Assembly: GCA_905221605.1 (NCBI GenBank) | Contig: CAJNDS010002524.1 | Span: 320,249-384,248, forward strand | Source: Symbiodinium natans | Lineage: Eukaryota > Sar > Dinophyceae > Suessiales > Symbiodiniaceae | Length of the DNA: 64,000 nt | Direction of reading: 5' to 3' | Part shown: one piece after another, positions 52,993 through 63,400 of the stretch | Layout: each line of letters opens with the position of its first letter | Numbering within the stretch: the stretch's first letter is position 1 | The notes under the pieces: model-generated | What the model was told of the DNA's origin: nothing | Databases searched by the model: none | The model's input: the letters and a program-made list of their open reading frames with translations, nothing else | Program-made: the position numbers and the translations under genes

Positions 52993-53339
52993 TTTATTTA
53001 TTTATTTTTTATTTATTTATTGATTATATATATGGTTCATATGGTTATATAGGGGAATAAGTACTAAGAGTTAAGGGTCCCTTCTAGGGGTCTCTCCTTT
53101 CCCCCCCCGCCCCCCCTAAGGTGAAGCAGGCGCTTTCCGGCGAGCTTTTTTGCCGCCGACGTCGGCTGCAGGGTGCTGGCTTCATGCTGCGACTGAAGGG
53201 GTCGAGCTCCGGCGAGGGGCTCCCCGGAAGTTTGTTTCGGCCCGCTCAAACCTCTCAGTGTCGGGGCAAAGACGACTTGCCAAATGAAGGACCTGAGGCG
53301 TGCGAAGAACGCTTGCCGGCGTCGGAGCAAAACCAATAA
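51267..53339 (+). CDS. Ubiquitin-like domain plus DUF4116-like repeat protein, seven exons
   Basis: Exons 51267-51388, 51498-52188, 52252-52358, 52466-52574, 52683-52726, 52819-52915 and 53121-53339 join in phase to 462 codons plus TAA. Residues 1-80 look like a ubiquitin-fold domain (LRVRVVQLSGELAEIQ ... LPAFEQRLVHGATEL ... GDLELTLVRRG). The rest holds repeats of the DUF4116 type (DKEIALAAVKQNGWAIQHVD; DDGVVLKALEENWRAFLLAP; NWRLISFAPPAWREDEELVA), helical repeats common in dinoflagellate and other protist proteins and of unknown function. Donors are GT, GT, GA, GA, GA, GT, and every acceptor is AG|G. The first ATG follows a CG-repeat leader. Introns 1, 3 and 4 are introner elements; introns 2 and 5 are telomere-repeat arrays. 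Confidence 0.85.
51389..51497 (+). mobile_element. 109-nt introner element (intron 1)
   Basis: GT...AG intron with GTAT at both exon edges, an internal inverted pair (CTTGGGAGTTTTGT / ATAAAACCCAAGAG) and the 3' signature TTAAGGTTCTAAGGGGAGTA. Shared with copies ending at 61546 and 62349. Confidence 0.85.
52189..52251 (-). repeat. 63-nt intron made of CCCTAAA units (intron 2)
   Basis: GTTAAACCC, about seven heptamers, then CCCTGGAG|GAC. Removing it restores the repeat motif ...DLRL-DKEIALAAVKQNGW. CTGG occurs at both edges. Confidence 0.85.
52359..52465 (+). mobile_element. 107-nt introner element, GA donor (intron 3)
   Basis: AG|GAAC at the left and TATAG|GAAC at the right. Its 3' part TGCTAGGGTTCCAAGTTCAG is related to the signature of intron 1, and it shares CGGGCACTGTA-type sequence with intron 4. 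Confidence 0.8.
52575..52682 (+). mobile_element. 108-nt introner element, GA donor (intron 4)
   Basis: GAGA at both junctions. The interior (TTGGGCACTCTAG, AAGAAACAGCTAAA, TCTGCTAGGGCTCCAAG) parallels intron 3. Confidence 0.8.
52724..52827 (-). repeat. Telomere array with exact 12-nt target duplication (intron 5)
   Basis: GAGGAATTGGCG occurs at 52724-52735 and again at 52816-52827, bracketing 80 bp of CCCTAAA-type units. Splicing from GA at 52727 to AG at 52818 removes the array and one duplicate and restores RRNWRLISF. Confidence 0.9.
52950..53050. repeat. (AT)n/(TTTA)n microsatellite in intron 6
   Basis: ATATAT run followed by TTTATTTATT repeats and ATTATATATATGG. It lies in the 205-nt intron 52916-53120, whose junctions share GGTGA. 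Confidence 0.9.
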
Positions 53340-53626
53340 TAACCAAAATGTTCAAGCTCTAGACTCTCTAGAGGGTCTAGGGTTTAGGGTTTAGGGTCTA
53401 TACCCCATATCCTTGCAACCGTGATCGTTTAGGGTTTCCTGAACCCTATAAATCCGATAAGACTCTTAAGTATCTAGGGGCTGGGCAGTCAACGTTTAAC
53501 CTTGTTGGTTACATATAATCCTACCAGACAGTTAAAAAGAGTTAGCCTTTTTTGTACCAGGGAGTTCAGCCCCGAAGAATACCCTAAATCCTGAGCCCTA
53601 AACTCTACATCCTAAACCGCACGCAG

Positions 53627-53695
53627 GAGTATCGCGCGATTGTGTCCGGAAAGGTGGAGGAGGAGGGCGCGTCCTTCACCATCGATGAGTGGCTC
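53627..53695 (+). CDS. Candidate internal exon, unknown protein
   Basis: ACGCAG|G opens 23 codons, EYRAIVSGKVEEEGASFTID then EWL, ending at a possible GC donor (53697). Unrecognised. Confidence 0.5.
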
Positions 53696-53739
53696 GGCTT
53701 TGGGATGTTTTGGTCTTCTTTCAGGCCAGCTAACAGATA

Positions 53740-55420
53740 GGGTTTAGGGATGTTTGGGGTTTAGGGTTTAGGGTTTGGGGACCCATAAACCCCAAATTCT
53801 ACAATCTCAACCCAAAACCCAAAAAACCCGAAACCCTAAAACCGCTAATTAAACCCCAAACCCCAAAAACCTACACCAAACATACTCAAAGAGCCGCTAA
53901 GCCCCCAACCCCAACCCGAAAACCCTCCACCCTAAGTCCGCCAAACCTCAAACCCTAAACCTTAAGCCCTACACCCTCAAACGACGAAACCCCAAAACCC
54001 CCCAAAGCCCTAACATCCCCCCCAAAACCCCCCAAAACCCCCCAAAAAACCTAAACCCCAAAACAACCAAACGCCTAAAACCACCCAAAACCCCCCAAAA
54101 CCCGAAACCCCAAACCCCCAAAACCCCCAAAAAAACCCAACAACCCTAAACCCCAAACCCCCAAACCCCCAAAACCCCCAAAACCCCCAACCCCCCAAAC
54201 CCTCGCTGAAGGCCGGTTGATGGGAGGGCCGCCTGCACCGACGTCAAGGTTCTGAAGGCTGGGTTTAGGGTTTAGGGTTTGGGGTTTGGGGTTTAGGGTT
54301 TAGGGTTTAGGGTTTAGAGTTTAGGGTTTAGGGGTTCTGAAGGCGGCAGGGGGCCTCACCCCTTTACCGGGGTCTTTTGTTAAGTTTAAGGGGTTTTGGG
54401 GGTTAGGGGTTTAGGGCTTTAGGGTTTCGGGTTTAGGGCGGTAGGGTTTAGGGGTTTAGGGGTTTGGGGTTTAAGGGCTGGAGAAGTTTACATGAAGTTA
54501 CCATAGAAAGGAAAGCCTCATATAGCCCTGATACGCCAACTTATCTGCCTGTTAAATTACATTGAAACCGCTCTGTTTTGTTCAAAGCCCTGGTATGGTA
54601 GCTTATTTGAGTTCTTCAACAAGAACCTCGGGTTTGCCGGGTTTGAATGCCTGGGCGCCAGGGTTTAGGTTTTAGGGATTAGGGTTTAGACTTTCCTACT
54701 CCACCAGGGACAGATACATGACATCATAGACCGATCGTGCTACGTCCACCTGGCACGTTCTGCTGTCTGAAACGCCGAGCCCTTTGTCAGTTGTTCCACT
54801 TCGGTTGCTATTTGGGCCAAACATTGCAGGGAGGTTGTCCGAGTGCCAAAGACACAAGAGCCTGTGCTTATTTGTGACAGCGGAGGCGGATCGCGGATTC
54901 ACCTGAGCGTCGATTTGGCGCTGCTGTGTCATCAGCAGCGCGTCCGGCTGTTCCTTCTCCCTACCTCACACGGGCTCTAATGCCCCTGTACCAGTGTCCG
55001 AACAAAGAAGCACAGAGATGCTGGGACTCCATCCGAAAGGAGGGCGAGACCTTAAGTCACCTGCAAGCACTGGATGGCGCCCACTAGGCGTGGGATCTTT
55101 CACACATAGGGGGTTTACGAAAATAAGTGGCCCCCCTAATATAGACCCCCACACAGTAGGATCCTTTTTTTACAAGGACCTTAAGGTACCCTCAATTTCA
55201 GAAAACCCCCATATACAGCAAACACTACACGGCCCACCCTTAAACTCCCCTGCCCAAAGCCTCAACTCGTCTATAAACGAGTTAGTCACAGTAATGACGT
55301 TGAACATATGAAACTGATTGAACACAGTAAGCATGTTTAGCGTATTAAGCATACTGAACAGGTTAAGCACATTCAACGTACTGTTCATATGAAACAGAAA
55401 AAACAGAATATACACTTATG
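53740..55420. other. Repeat region without a supported gene
   Basis: CCCCAAA/CCCCCAAA tracts (53780-54205), a TTTAGGG array (54263-54332), unique DNA with unsupported opposite-strand ORFs (54680-55300) and CATATGAAAC/AGTAAGCAT-type short repeats (55270-55395). Confidence 0.45.
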
Positions 55421-55424
55421 CGCA

Positions 55425-55640
55425 CATGTACACACACATACACATAAGTATATATATATATATATACATATCTGTATGTGTACATACATACATGTGTGTC
55501 TGTCTGTTTTTGTTTGTCTGTTTGTCTGTTTGTCTGTTTGTCTGTTTGTCTGTTTGTCTGTATGACGGTCTGTCTGTCTGTCTGCCTGCCTGCCTGTCTG
55601 TCTGTCTGTCTGTCTGTATGTGTATGTATGCGCGAATCCA
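55425..55640. repeat. Compound microsatellite
   Basis: ACACATA and (TA)n followed by GTCTGTTT repeats and then GTCT repeats. The long ORFs in it (Cys/Leu/Ser/Val on +, Arg/Gln/Thr/Asp on -) are repeat translations. Confidence 0.95.
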
Positions 55641-55988
55641 AATCACAGTTCGCAAAAACATCCAAGAAGCAGCAGAACTAGCTCCATACAGTCTCCTGAG
55701 TAGGGTAAGTTCTTTAAGGTTCCCCTAGACCCTAAACCCTAACGCAGCCCTGTCTTGGGCAGGTGGCGCCCTGCCCCCATCATGGTCACCTTACTGAACT
55801 GGCTCTCTCACCCCGTCAAGGCCCCTTGCGGGTGAGGGCTTCGGTCCTAAACCCTAAACCCTAAACCCTAAACCCTAAACCTTAAACTCTAAGCAAACCC
55901 AACACCTAGACCCTGAGCCCGTTGCGGTTCAGAGTAAAGGGTTTAGGGTTTAATCAGGGTTTGGGGTTTGGGTTTGGGGGGTACTCAG

Positions 55989-56075
55989 ATCGACGACAGC
56001 GCGCGGGCGATAAATACAATGCTCAAGGAGGGTGTGGTCGTCGACGGGGTTCGGAGACCACTCGACCCCGATTGG
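55989..56075 (+). CDS. Exon of an unrecognised protein
   Basis: CTCAG opens exactly 29 codons, IDDSARAINTMLKEGVVVDG then VRRPLDPDW, with a canonical GTGAGC donor at 56076. It joins in phase to 56194. Unrecognised. Confidence 0.6.
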
Positions 56076-56193
56076 GTGAGCCCTCTGGTCGAGCGCGACA
56101 ATAAGACCTCGGCAAGGCATGAGCCTGTCGATTGGTGCGGCAGAGACTGGCTGAGGACGGGCCGGAGGCGCGGATTCTTACAAGCTTACGAAG

Positions 56194-56400
56194 GCAAACA
56201 ACCTGCTCATGAAGTTGGTAGAGTCTCTTATGAACATCGAGAGCTCGGCTGACAAGCCCGTTGAAGAGACGCTTGAGAGCGTTGGCCGGATGATGCGCCG
56301 AAGCGGGGGATTTTGGGTTTCTTCGGTTTTGGGCTCCAGAGAATCAGGGGACGTGGGACCATACGATCACGGGTGCCCAAGAAGCGAACTGCATAATTAG
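56194..56400 (+). CDS. Exon of an unrecognised protein
   Basis: ACGAAG|G opens ANNLLMKLVESLMNIESSAD then KPVEETLESVGRMMRR, a helical segment. A GA donor near 56298 is possible. Otherwise the frame stays open to TAG at 56398-56400. A poly-G tract follows at 56430-56461. Confidence 0.55.
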   Translation, partial: ANNLLMKLVESLMNIESSADKPVEETLESVGRMMRRSGGFWVSSVLGSRESGDVGPYDHGCPRSELHN

Positions 56401-56429
56401 GTGTGGTGTTTCGGTCTTTTTTTTGCCGG

Positions 56430-56462
<33 letters not shown>

Positions 56463-56800
56463 GAGGTGGGGTTTAGGCTTTAGGGCCTTCGGGCTTGAGG
56501 TGGCTTACGGGCTTAAACATTCTTGTTGAAAAGCGGGGCTTTTCTTGGGGGCTTATGGGGCTTTGGGGGCTTTAGATGCTTAAGTGGGGGTTCTTGGTTT
56601 TAGGCTTTTGGGTTTTTGGGTTTTTTAGTGTTTCTTTTTGGATTTAGGTGTTGTTGGGTGGTGGCTGTGTGTTTTGAGGCTATGGGGGTTGAGGGTCGTT
56701 TGTTGTTTTCGAGCTACAGGGCTAACCGGGCTTTCAGGGCTTTCGGGAGGGTTTTCGACCTTTGGTTGGGTTTTAGTGTGGAGGTCCCCGCCACGACCTA

Positions 56801-56890
56801 ACAGTCCTTAATCGGGATTCTAGTACCCCCCCCCCCCCCCCCCTTGATATTCCCTATGAAGGACTGTTAGCATAAGGGCGAACAGCCCAA
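56801..56890. mobile_element. TIR element, family B, partial
   Basis: ACAGTCCTTAAT and AAGGACTGTTAGCATAAGGG face each other around a poly-C tract. The left terminus is missing. Confidence 0.55.
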
Positions 56891-57253
56891 ATTAGGGGTT
56901 TAGTTGGGCTTTATGTTTAGCTTTTTTGGTCCCTTTTGCACGGGAGCCCCTTCAGGAGCCGTTGGGGAGGCCCTTGGGGAGGTCGTAGGAGTCCATGCGG
57001 GAGGGAGCCCGCACATGTGGAGTTCTTTTCTTGTGGTGTCCGTAACCCTAAACCCGAAACTCCTAAACCCTAAAACCCTAAATCCCTAAATCTAAAGCCC
57101 TAGGTAGGCCCTTGGGATATGTCTTATTGTCCTTTATTGGGTGTTAGAGGATCACATTCAGCACTATTTTCCGGGGTTTTAAAGGGCCATCCTAGTAACC
57201 CCTTCAACCCGAGACCCTAAGCGCCAGCTGAACTGGCTGGTTCTGAGTAGGGA

Positions 57254-57372
57254 TAAACCCTAAACCCTAAACCCTAAACCCTAAACCCTAAACCCTAAAC
57301 CCTAAACCCTAAACCCTAAACCCTAAACCCTAAACCCTAAACCCTAAACCTAAACCCTAAACCCTAAACCTC
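57254..57372 (-). repeat. CCCTAAA array
   Basis: About 17 heptamers with one shortened unit, interstitial, upstream of the island at 57422. Confidence 0.95.
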
Positions 57373-57421
57373 AATTCCCTCATTCCCTAATACGAGCCAG
57401 GGGATTAAGGAGCTTCCCCAG

Positions 57422-57470
57422 CTGGCGTCGAGGTCGTTATCGCCAGCTCCGACGGCACTGTGCCGAGGCC
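57422..57470 (+). CDS. Candidate internal exon
   Basis: TCCCCAG opens GVEVVIASSDGTVPRP, with a GC donor near 57471. Unrecognised. Confidence 0.4.
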
Positions 57471-57586
57471 GGCTTAGTTGTGGGTTTTGGGTTTAGGGGT
57501 TCAGGGTTGGGATGCTCCCCTCGAAAAACCCTAACCCTGAGATGTTCCCCGGAAGGGGTTGGTTTAGGGTTTGGGGGTTCAGGGTT

Positions 57587-57665
57587 GGGATGTTCCCCTT
57601 ATACTAACAGTCCTTAGTAAGGATTCCATTTAACAGGGGATACTATAATCCCCATAAAGGACTGT
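57587..57665. mobile_element. TIR element, family B, 3'-truncated
   Basis: GGGATGTTCCCCTTATACTA and CAGTCCTTAGTAAGG face AAAGGACTGTT. The outer right end is missing where the following exon begins. Confidence 0.6.
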
Positions 57666-57677
57666 TGCCGATCCCAG

Positions 57678-57913
57678 CTCTGAGCCTGCCACCGCAACCT
57701 GTGACCAGGGGGCCAATCCCCACACCCTGCATCTCGGAGGAAGGGGCAGAGCAGGACGAGGGCGCTCCCCCGACTGGAGGTGCTACCACTGGGGATACAG
57801 AAGGGCTTACCCCTGAAGAGATTGAGGAGGCGGAGAAGGCGGCGCGCTACTATGCCGAGCTGGACCGGATGCTGAAGGTGTTGGGTCCTGGGATAGTGGC
57901 CTTTAGAATTTAA
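57678..57913 (+). CDS. Terminal exon of an unrecognised protein
   Basis: After ATCCCAG a frame of about 78 codons runs to TAA 57911-57913: a Pro/Thr/Gly-rich linker (SLPPQPVTRGPIPTP, EEGAEQDEGAPPTGGATTGD) then a helix EEIEEAEKAARYYAELDRML and the end LGPGIVAFRI. It may be the last exon of the gene containing 55989 and 56194. Confidence 0.55.
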
Positions 57914-58544
57914 GGTGTATCCAGTGGCTGTTGATTGTTTTGCGCCCCACTGTGAAACAAGGGTTTAGGCTTGAGGTACCGTAAGGTACTTGGAGGTTCA
58001 GGGTCCTTATTACCCCCGGTACTTAAAAAGCCCCCTAAGGCCCCTGTGTATAAGTCCTCTAAGTAGGTGGTAGACTTCTCCTTGTAGGGCTGTTGGGAAG
58101 CACACTAGTTTAGGGCTTGGGTTTAAAGATTTGTTTACCCTAAACCCTAAACCCTAAACCCTAATTATTTAGGGCGATTTTTTCGGTTGTGAGTGCTAGG
58201 GCTGGGAGGGGGTTTAAGGCTGAAAGGGCTCACTGGATTGAGGTCTAAAGCTCTGAGGGGTTTAGGGTTCAGGGTTTAGGGTTTAGGGTTTAGGGTTGAG
58301 GGTTCAGGGCTCAAGGTCCTTGGAGGCAAGACCCCAAGCTTGAAACCCGTAGACCCACGGAACCAATAGAGTGCCTAAACCCGAACCCTCCCCAAGCTTC
58401 GAAACCTCAAAGCCCGAGAGGCTTAACCCCAGAATTCTGAACCCCTAAGCCCTTACAAGCCTTAAACCCTAAACCCTTTTTTGGGAAACTAAAAGCCTGA
58501 AACCCTCAAACATGAGCCCTATTTCGGGTAGCTAGAAGCCTTAA

Positions 58545-58648
58545 CTTAGTAGCTAAATGAGTACACTTTACACTTTTTGGGGATACTATATTCCCCTATA
58601 GAACTGAAGGCGTACACTTTTGGGCGGCTTGTGAACTCAGCAACTAGG
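58545..58648. mobile_element. TIR element, family C copy 2
   Basis: Begins CTTAGTAGCTAAATGAG, ends CTCAGCAACTAGG, flanked on both sides by TTAA. Homologous to 14615-14720. Confidence 0.85.
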
Positions 58649-58954
58649 TTAAACCCTAGGACAGCCTTGAACCCTAGAACCCGGAGCCCAAGCGCACGAT
58701 GTAGGGTTTCCGGTTTAGGGTTTAGGGTTTAGGGTGGCCCCATCCTACAGAGCATTTCTTTTGATCCGCCCAAAAGCTTGTTTAATTCGTGTGCGCACCA
58801 TTCGGACCATGACAGCAACGGACCCCATGTGCGAAACCCCCGTCCCATATCAGTCCCAAAGCCCTGAACCCTAAACCCTAAACCCCAAACCCTATAAACC
58901 CTAAACCCTAAACCCCTAACCCCAAACCGCGAAGCCTGTACCCTAACTTCCGAG

Positions 58955-58988
58955 GCGCTGGGGGCCCCCATCGTCAATGAGGACGCAG
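58955..58988 (+). CDS. Candidate short internal exon
   Basis: CCGAG|G opens ALGAPIVNEDA ending CAG|GTGCTT, a GT donor. C-strand repeats upstream and G-strand repeats downstream. Confidence 0.4.
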
Positions 58989-59164
58989 GTGCTTCAGGGC
59001 TTGGTGTGGAACTTGGGGTTGAAGGTTTGGGGGTTTAGGGTTTAGGGTTTAGGGTTTAGGGTTCAGGGTTTAGGGTTTAGGGCTTAGGGCTTAGGGTTTG
59101 GGGTTGAGAGTTTAGGATTTAGGAGTTTCGGGTTAGTGTTTCGGGGTGTTTAAGCATAAAGCCT

Positions 59165-59870
59165 AAACCACTACGCCCTAAAGAGCCCTACGGCCTAGCA
59201 CCCTGACAGCCTTTAACGACTCTCGTTAAGCCCCGCCAATAACTTTGGGCTGGACAAGGGCTTTTGGGCTTTTCAAGTTTGAGAGAGCTGAGGGATCTAG
59301 GACTAGCTGGGTTTTGGTGCTTGGGGAGGGAACGGGCTGAGAGGTGTGTGCAGGGTTGAAATTTTGGGCGGTTTCTCCAGATACTTGGGGGTCTTGGCAC
59401 TGACGGATACGAAACTTAACACCTATAAACCCTAAAGCCTAAACCCTAAACCCTAAACCCGCCTCAAGGCGTGGTCTACGCTGCGGCGGAAGCTTGGAGA
59501 CGGCGGGGGAAGGCAGGGGTTGGGGTTGGGGCTGAAAGTCCGAAACCCTGAGCCCTCAACCCTGACACCCCCCAAGCCTACCCAAAGGCTCCTATGTAGT
59601 ACCTTTTTGGGTTAGTATACTAGTATCCCCTTGTAACTGACCCAAAAAGGCATTTGGCCTTCAGGATCAATGCGGCTCTGAAGTACGAGAGGTCGAGTCA
59701 AACGTTTAAATGGCTTTCCTCGACTAGGATTTTTTTGCTTAAGAACTACCCCAAACAAATAGATGAAACAGCCCTAGATTTCCCTATATTTTCCTCATGA
59801 GGAAGACTGTGTATATTTTCTGTTGGTGCGGGGGGGGGGGGGGGTTCCTAAGCAAATAGTAGTCTAAGGG
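59165..59870. other. No supported gene
   Basis: Contains an opposite-strand ORF (59188-59400) without support, an inverted pair ACCTTTTTGGGTTAGTATAC / GTAACTGACCCAAAAAGG (59601-59652) resembling a small TIR element, and a poly-G tract (59831-59844). Confidence 0.45.
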
Positions 59871-59918
59871 AAACCCCCTAAACCCGATACCCTAAACCCC
59901 AGGGCCCTAAACTCTAAA

Positions 59919-60012
59919 CCCTAAACCCTGGACCCTAAACCCTAAACCCTAAACCCTAAACCCTAAACCCTAAACCCTAAACCCTAAACCCTAAACCCTA
60001 AACCCTAAACCC
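59919..60012 (-). repeat. CCCTAAA array
   Basis: About 12 uniform heptamers upstream of the island at 60034. Confidence 0.95.
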
Positions 60013-60033
60013 CAAAAACCAAAAGAAAGTCAG

Positions 60034-60120
60034 GCTTTGCCCTCGCCTTTGGTGCGGCATGTGGGCCGCGGCAAGGGCAACCTCTTTCTGCAGAAGCTTC
60101 GGGCGCCTTCGCTGAGGTTT
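60034..60120 (+). CDS. Candidate internal exon, unknown protein
   Basis: GTCAG|G opens ALPSPLVRHVGRGKGNLFLQ then KLRAPSL. Donor uncertain (a GC near 60100). Unrecognised. Confidence 0.45.
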
Positions 60121-60188
60121 TATGGGTCAGGGGTTCGGGTTTAGGGCTCAGATGCGCTGGTTAGGAAATTTTCTTGAAGCTTTCCGGG

Positions 60189-60245
60189 TATATATATATA
60201 TATGTATATGCATAATATGCATATGTATATATATATATATATAGA
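60189..60245. repeat. AT palindrome
   Basis: TATATATATATATGTATATGC and GCATATGTATATATATATAT are mirror complements around GCATAATATGC, a strong cruciform/hairpin. Confidence 0.9.
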
Positions 60246-61035
60246 GCACATAGAAATGTATGTGTTTTTGAGGGGCCCAGGTTAGAGGTTTCAGGGTTTG
60301 TTTTTTGATTTTTTCTCCACACCCTCGGTGTGGGACTGCCTCATGCAGCAAAGTATCCTTAGTTACCTGTCTGCTCTCGCATTGATTGGTGTTGGGGTGG
60401 GGATGGCCAAAGTGTGTAGTAGAACCGTTTCTTGAGGGGTCAGGAGTCAGGAAAACGGAGTCGGGAATATCATGCACCGATGAAGTTTCGAAGGGTTGGC
60501 TCAATCCCGGTGTGTTTAGAGTCGGGTTAGTGTACAGGCGTGAAGCCGTGAATTAGTCTGTTAAGGGGGGCCCTGAACATCTGAGCTGGTTTTATAGGAG
60601 TCCAGGGTGCATCCGAAACCCTAAAACACTAAACGAGGAAGCGTGGGACATGGGTCGAGGGATTAGGGCTTGATATAGGGGTCGGAAAAAGTACTCATCA
60701 TCTTCCCTTACCATCCCTTTATTTATGAATCTACTACAACAATCGCCCCAAACCCTATTCTACTTATCAAAGCTCGTGGGGAGTGCCCGGGATAAACCCC
60801 CCCTCCCCCAACAAAAAAAAAGTACCAGAATCCCTAAACCCTAAACCCTAAACCCTAAACCCTAAACCCTCAACCCCAAACATGAGAGCCAACTCGACCA
60901 TCCTCAGCCCAAGGGTTTGTAGGGTTTGGGGTTTAAGGTTGCGCTTCTTGGGGTTTTGGGTTTCAGGGTTTAGGGGCGAAAAAAACCCTAAACCCTGGAA
61001 ACCCTAGGAGCCCTACAAACCCTTGGGCTTGTAAA

Positions 61036-61174
61036 ACCCTAAACCCTAAACCGTCCTAAACCCTAAACCCTAAACCCTAAACCCTAAACCCTAAACCCTA
61101 AACCCTAAACCCTAAACCCTAAACCCTAAACCCTAAACCCTAAACCCTAAACCCTAAACCCTAAACCCTAAACC
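61036..61174 (-). repeat. CCCTAAA array
   Basis: About 18 heptamers ending 24 bp before the acceptor of island 61199. Confidence 0.95.
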
Positions 61175-61198
61175 CAAACAGCCGGAAGGTCTCCCTGC

Positions 61199-61254
61199 CG
61201 CCGCCCGAAGACTTGGGCTCTTCTGAGCGGGTGGCTGGGGCAGCGAAGCCTTGA
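61199..61254 (+). CDS. Candidate exon, unknown protein
   Basis: GGAAG|G opens VSLPPPEDLGSSERVAGAAK then P and TGA at 61252-61254. A GT donor at GCGG|GTGGCT is an alternative end. C-strand array upstream, G-strand array downstream. Confidence 0.4.
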
Positions 61255-61282
61255 ACCCCCGCCTTTGCACCCCTTTTTTCAG

Positions 61283-61359
61283 TTTAGGGTTTAGGGTTTA
61301 GGGTTTAGGGTTTAGGGTTTAGGGTTTAGGGTTTAGGGTTTAGGGTTTAGGGTTTAGGG
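61283..61359 (+). repeat. TTTAGGG array
   Basis: About 11 uniform heptamers, followed by poly-T and poly-G tracts (61389-61419). Confidence 0.95.
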
Positions 61360-61439
61360 GGACCCCGAGTCGCTCCTCATTCTCTCATTTTTTTTTTTTT
61401 TTGTTTGGGGGGGGGGGGTTCGGTTCCCTTCTAAGCCTC

Positions 61440-61546
61440 TTTTGAGCCAAAAACCATATCACCCTTGGGAATTATGTTTTGCTTATCTAAAGCCCAAGAG
61501 GATATTGAAAAATATTGTTTTCATTCAGGTTCTAAGGGGAGTATAG
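61440..61546 (+). mobile_element. Introner-family element inside another repeat
   Basis: The 3' end CAGGTTCTAAGGGGAGTATA and the inverted pair CTTGGGAATT / CCCAAGAGGATATT match the 51389 intron. The flanks (GGTTCCCTTCTAAGCC ... TTCCCAGGTCCTAGGTTGCT) match a repeat at 36765-36835 that lacks the insert. The 5' boundary is approximate. Confidence 0.65.
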
Positions 61547-62019
61547 AAAAGGGCACGCGTTTCATTCCCAGGTCCTAGGTTGCTCTTGGGTCTAGTTGTC
61601 TTTGCACCCCTAGGCCCCGGGTCTTCTTTAGGGGTCCGAAGGATTTAGGGTTAAAAGGTTCCGGTCTAATTAGGGTTTAGGGGCTTTGGGCAGTTTAGGG
61701 TGTAAATGTAACCCTACACCCTCAACCCTAATTGTTGTTGTTTTTCTGTCTCTTTTTTGAGTGCTCCTGCTTTGCGTGTGGAGTTCCTTCCTGAAGTCCC
61801 CCTAGCATCTAGCAAGTCTGCTACGCTGTTTCATATGAAGCCCAGCATGATTTCAGGGTCTTACTACATGCTTAAGCCCTGAACCCTGAGCCCCCATAAC
61901 CCCAAACCCTAAACCCCAAACCAGGGCCCAACCCTAAACCCTAAACCCTAAACCCTAAACCCTAAACCCTAAACCCTAAACCCTACTTCCTTGGCGCTGC
62001 GGGGCTGGAAAACCCTAAG

Positions 62020-62085
62020 GCGCCAACTGCCCAGGTCACGGTGGAGGTGCCCCCCTCCGATCGCTTCGAGCTGCTGATGGACTGC
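62020..62085 (+). CDS. Candidate internal exon, unknown protein
   Basis: CTAAG|G opens 22 codons, APTAQVTVEVPPSDRFELLM then DC, with a GT donor at 62086. Unrecognised. Confidence 0.5.
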
Positions 62086-62244
62086 GTTTGCGTTAAGGTT
62101 TAGGGTTTAGGGTGTAGGGTTTAGGGTCTAGGGTTTAGGGTTTAGGGTTTAGGGTTCAGGGTTCAGGGTTTAGGGTTTGGGGTCAACCTGAAGAACCCAA
62201 AGAGTAAACCCCTCACCTAACGCCCTATAGTCCCCTCAACGCCC

Positions 62245-62349
62245 GAGCCCGAAACTATACCCTCCCTGGGAATTTTTTATTTTTATTGATATAAATCCCA
62301 AGAGGATATTTGAAATACTATTTTTATTAAGGTTCTAAGGGGAGTATAG
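62245..62349 (+). mobile_element. Introner-family element
   Basis: Inverted pair CCTGGGAATTTTTTAT / ATAAATCCCAAGAGGAT and 3' end TTAAGGTTCTAAGGGGAGTA. 5' boundary approximate. No coding exons recognised at its edges. Confidence 0.65.
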
Positions 62350-62430
62350 GTAAGCCCCAAACCGCGAAAGCACCCAAATCACAACCATGGAGCCTCAGGG
62401 GACTGTCGCAGTCGAGCCGCAGAGGGTTTG

Positions 62431-62533
62431 CTTAGTAGTAGAGTTGGTAACCTTTAACCTTTTTGGGGTGGTAGATTCTCCGTAGAATCCCAAAGGTTAA
62501 CCTTCAAAAACCCTGGGTACTGGGACAACTAAG
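62431..62533. mobile_element. TIR element, family D copy 2
   Basis: Same ends as 14446-14547 (CTTAGTAGTAGAGT ... ACAACTAAG), flanked on both sides by TTTG. Confidence 0.9.
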
Positions 62534-63277
62534 TTTGGGGTTTAGGGTTCAGGGTTTAAGGTTTCGGGCTTCAGTTTCATGAGTCGCGCGGGCGCGATGT
62601 GCTACTGAAGTGTTGCTGCAGGGAAGCATCCAAAAGCCTTATAAGCCCTCAGCCCTGCTTGGAATGGGCACATATGACTAATAGAGTTGCCTCAAAACCG
62701 AAACCCCATAAACCGCCTAAACCCTGAATCCTAAACCCTAAACCCTAGAAACCCCAAACCCTAAACCCCAACCCCTATAATGCGATGATTAGAGCCTTAC
62801 TTGCTTATAACCCTACCCATACCCCTGAACCTGGGCGCAAGCCTGAGCTTCCTGTTTCCTGTGGTTTCAGGGTTTAGGGTATAGGGTTTAGGGTCTAGGG
62901 TTTAGGGTCTAGGGTCTAGGGTCTAGGGTTTAGGGTTTAGGGTCTAGGGTCTAGGGTTTAGGGTTTTGCCCCAAGGGTCCAGGTACCGAAATAGGGAATA
63001 CCTGGGCCTGAAAGTACCTTCTGTACAGAGACTTCGGGGCCCAAGTATATAAGAATGAGGTACATGGACCCTCAGGGTTAGGGTCTACCCACCCTAAGCT
63101 CCAAGCCCTTAAAGCCCTTAACAGCCCTAAACCCCAAGTCCCAACCTCCCCAACTCGCCCCTAACAATTTCGAACCCCTAATGAAAGCCCCAAAAACCCG
63201 AAACCCCATACATCCCCTAAATCCCCTAAGCCCTTAACCCCTAAACCCCGAAACCCCTAAACCCCTGCAGTCAGGAA

Positions 63278-63393
63278 CCCCATATGGGGGTTTCCGAAAT
63301 AGGGGTACCCTTTTTGGGGAGTCCCTTTAAGGGGATTCTTTTCTATGTAGGGGTAGAAAACAGGTACCCCTATTTTGGGAAAGACCCATATCT
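63278..63393. mobile_element. TIR element with ~30-nt imperfect arms
   Basis: CCATATGGGGGTTTCC and AAATAGGGGTACCC are mirrored by GGTACCCCTATTTT and GGGAAAGACCCATAT. It ends immediately upstream of the exon-like frame at 63401. Confidence 0.8.
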
Positions 63394-63400
63394 TCCAGAG

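Noticed and set aside
55363..55728. ORFs of 67-100 codons on both strands
   Set aside because: They read through GTCT and GTCTGTTT microsatellites and have repeat composition.
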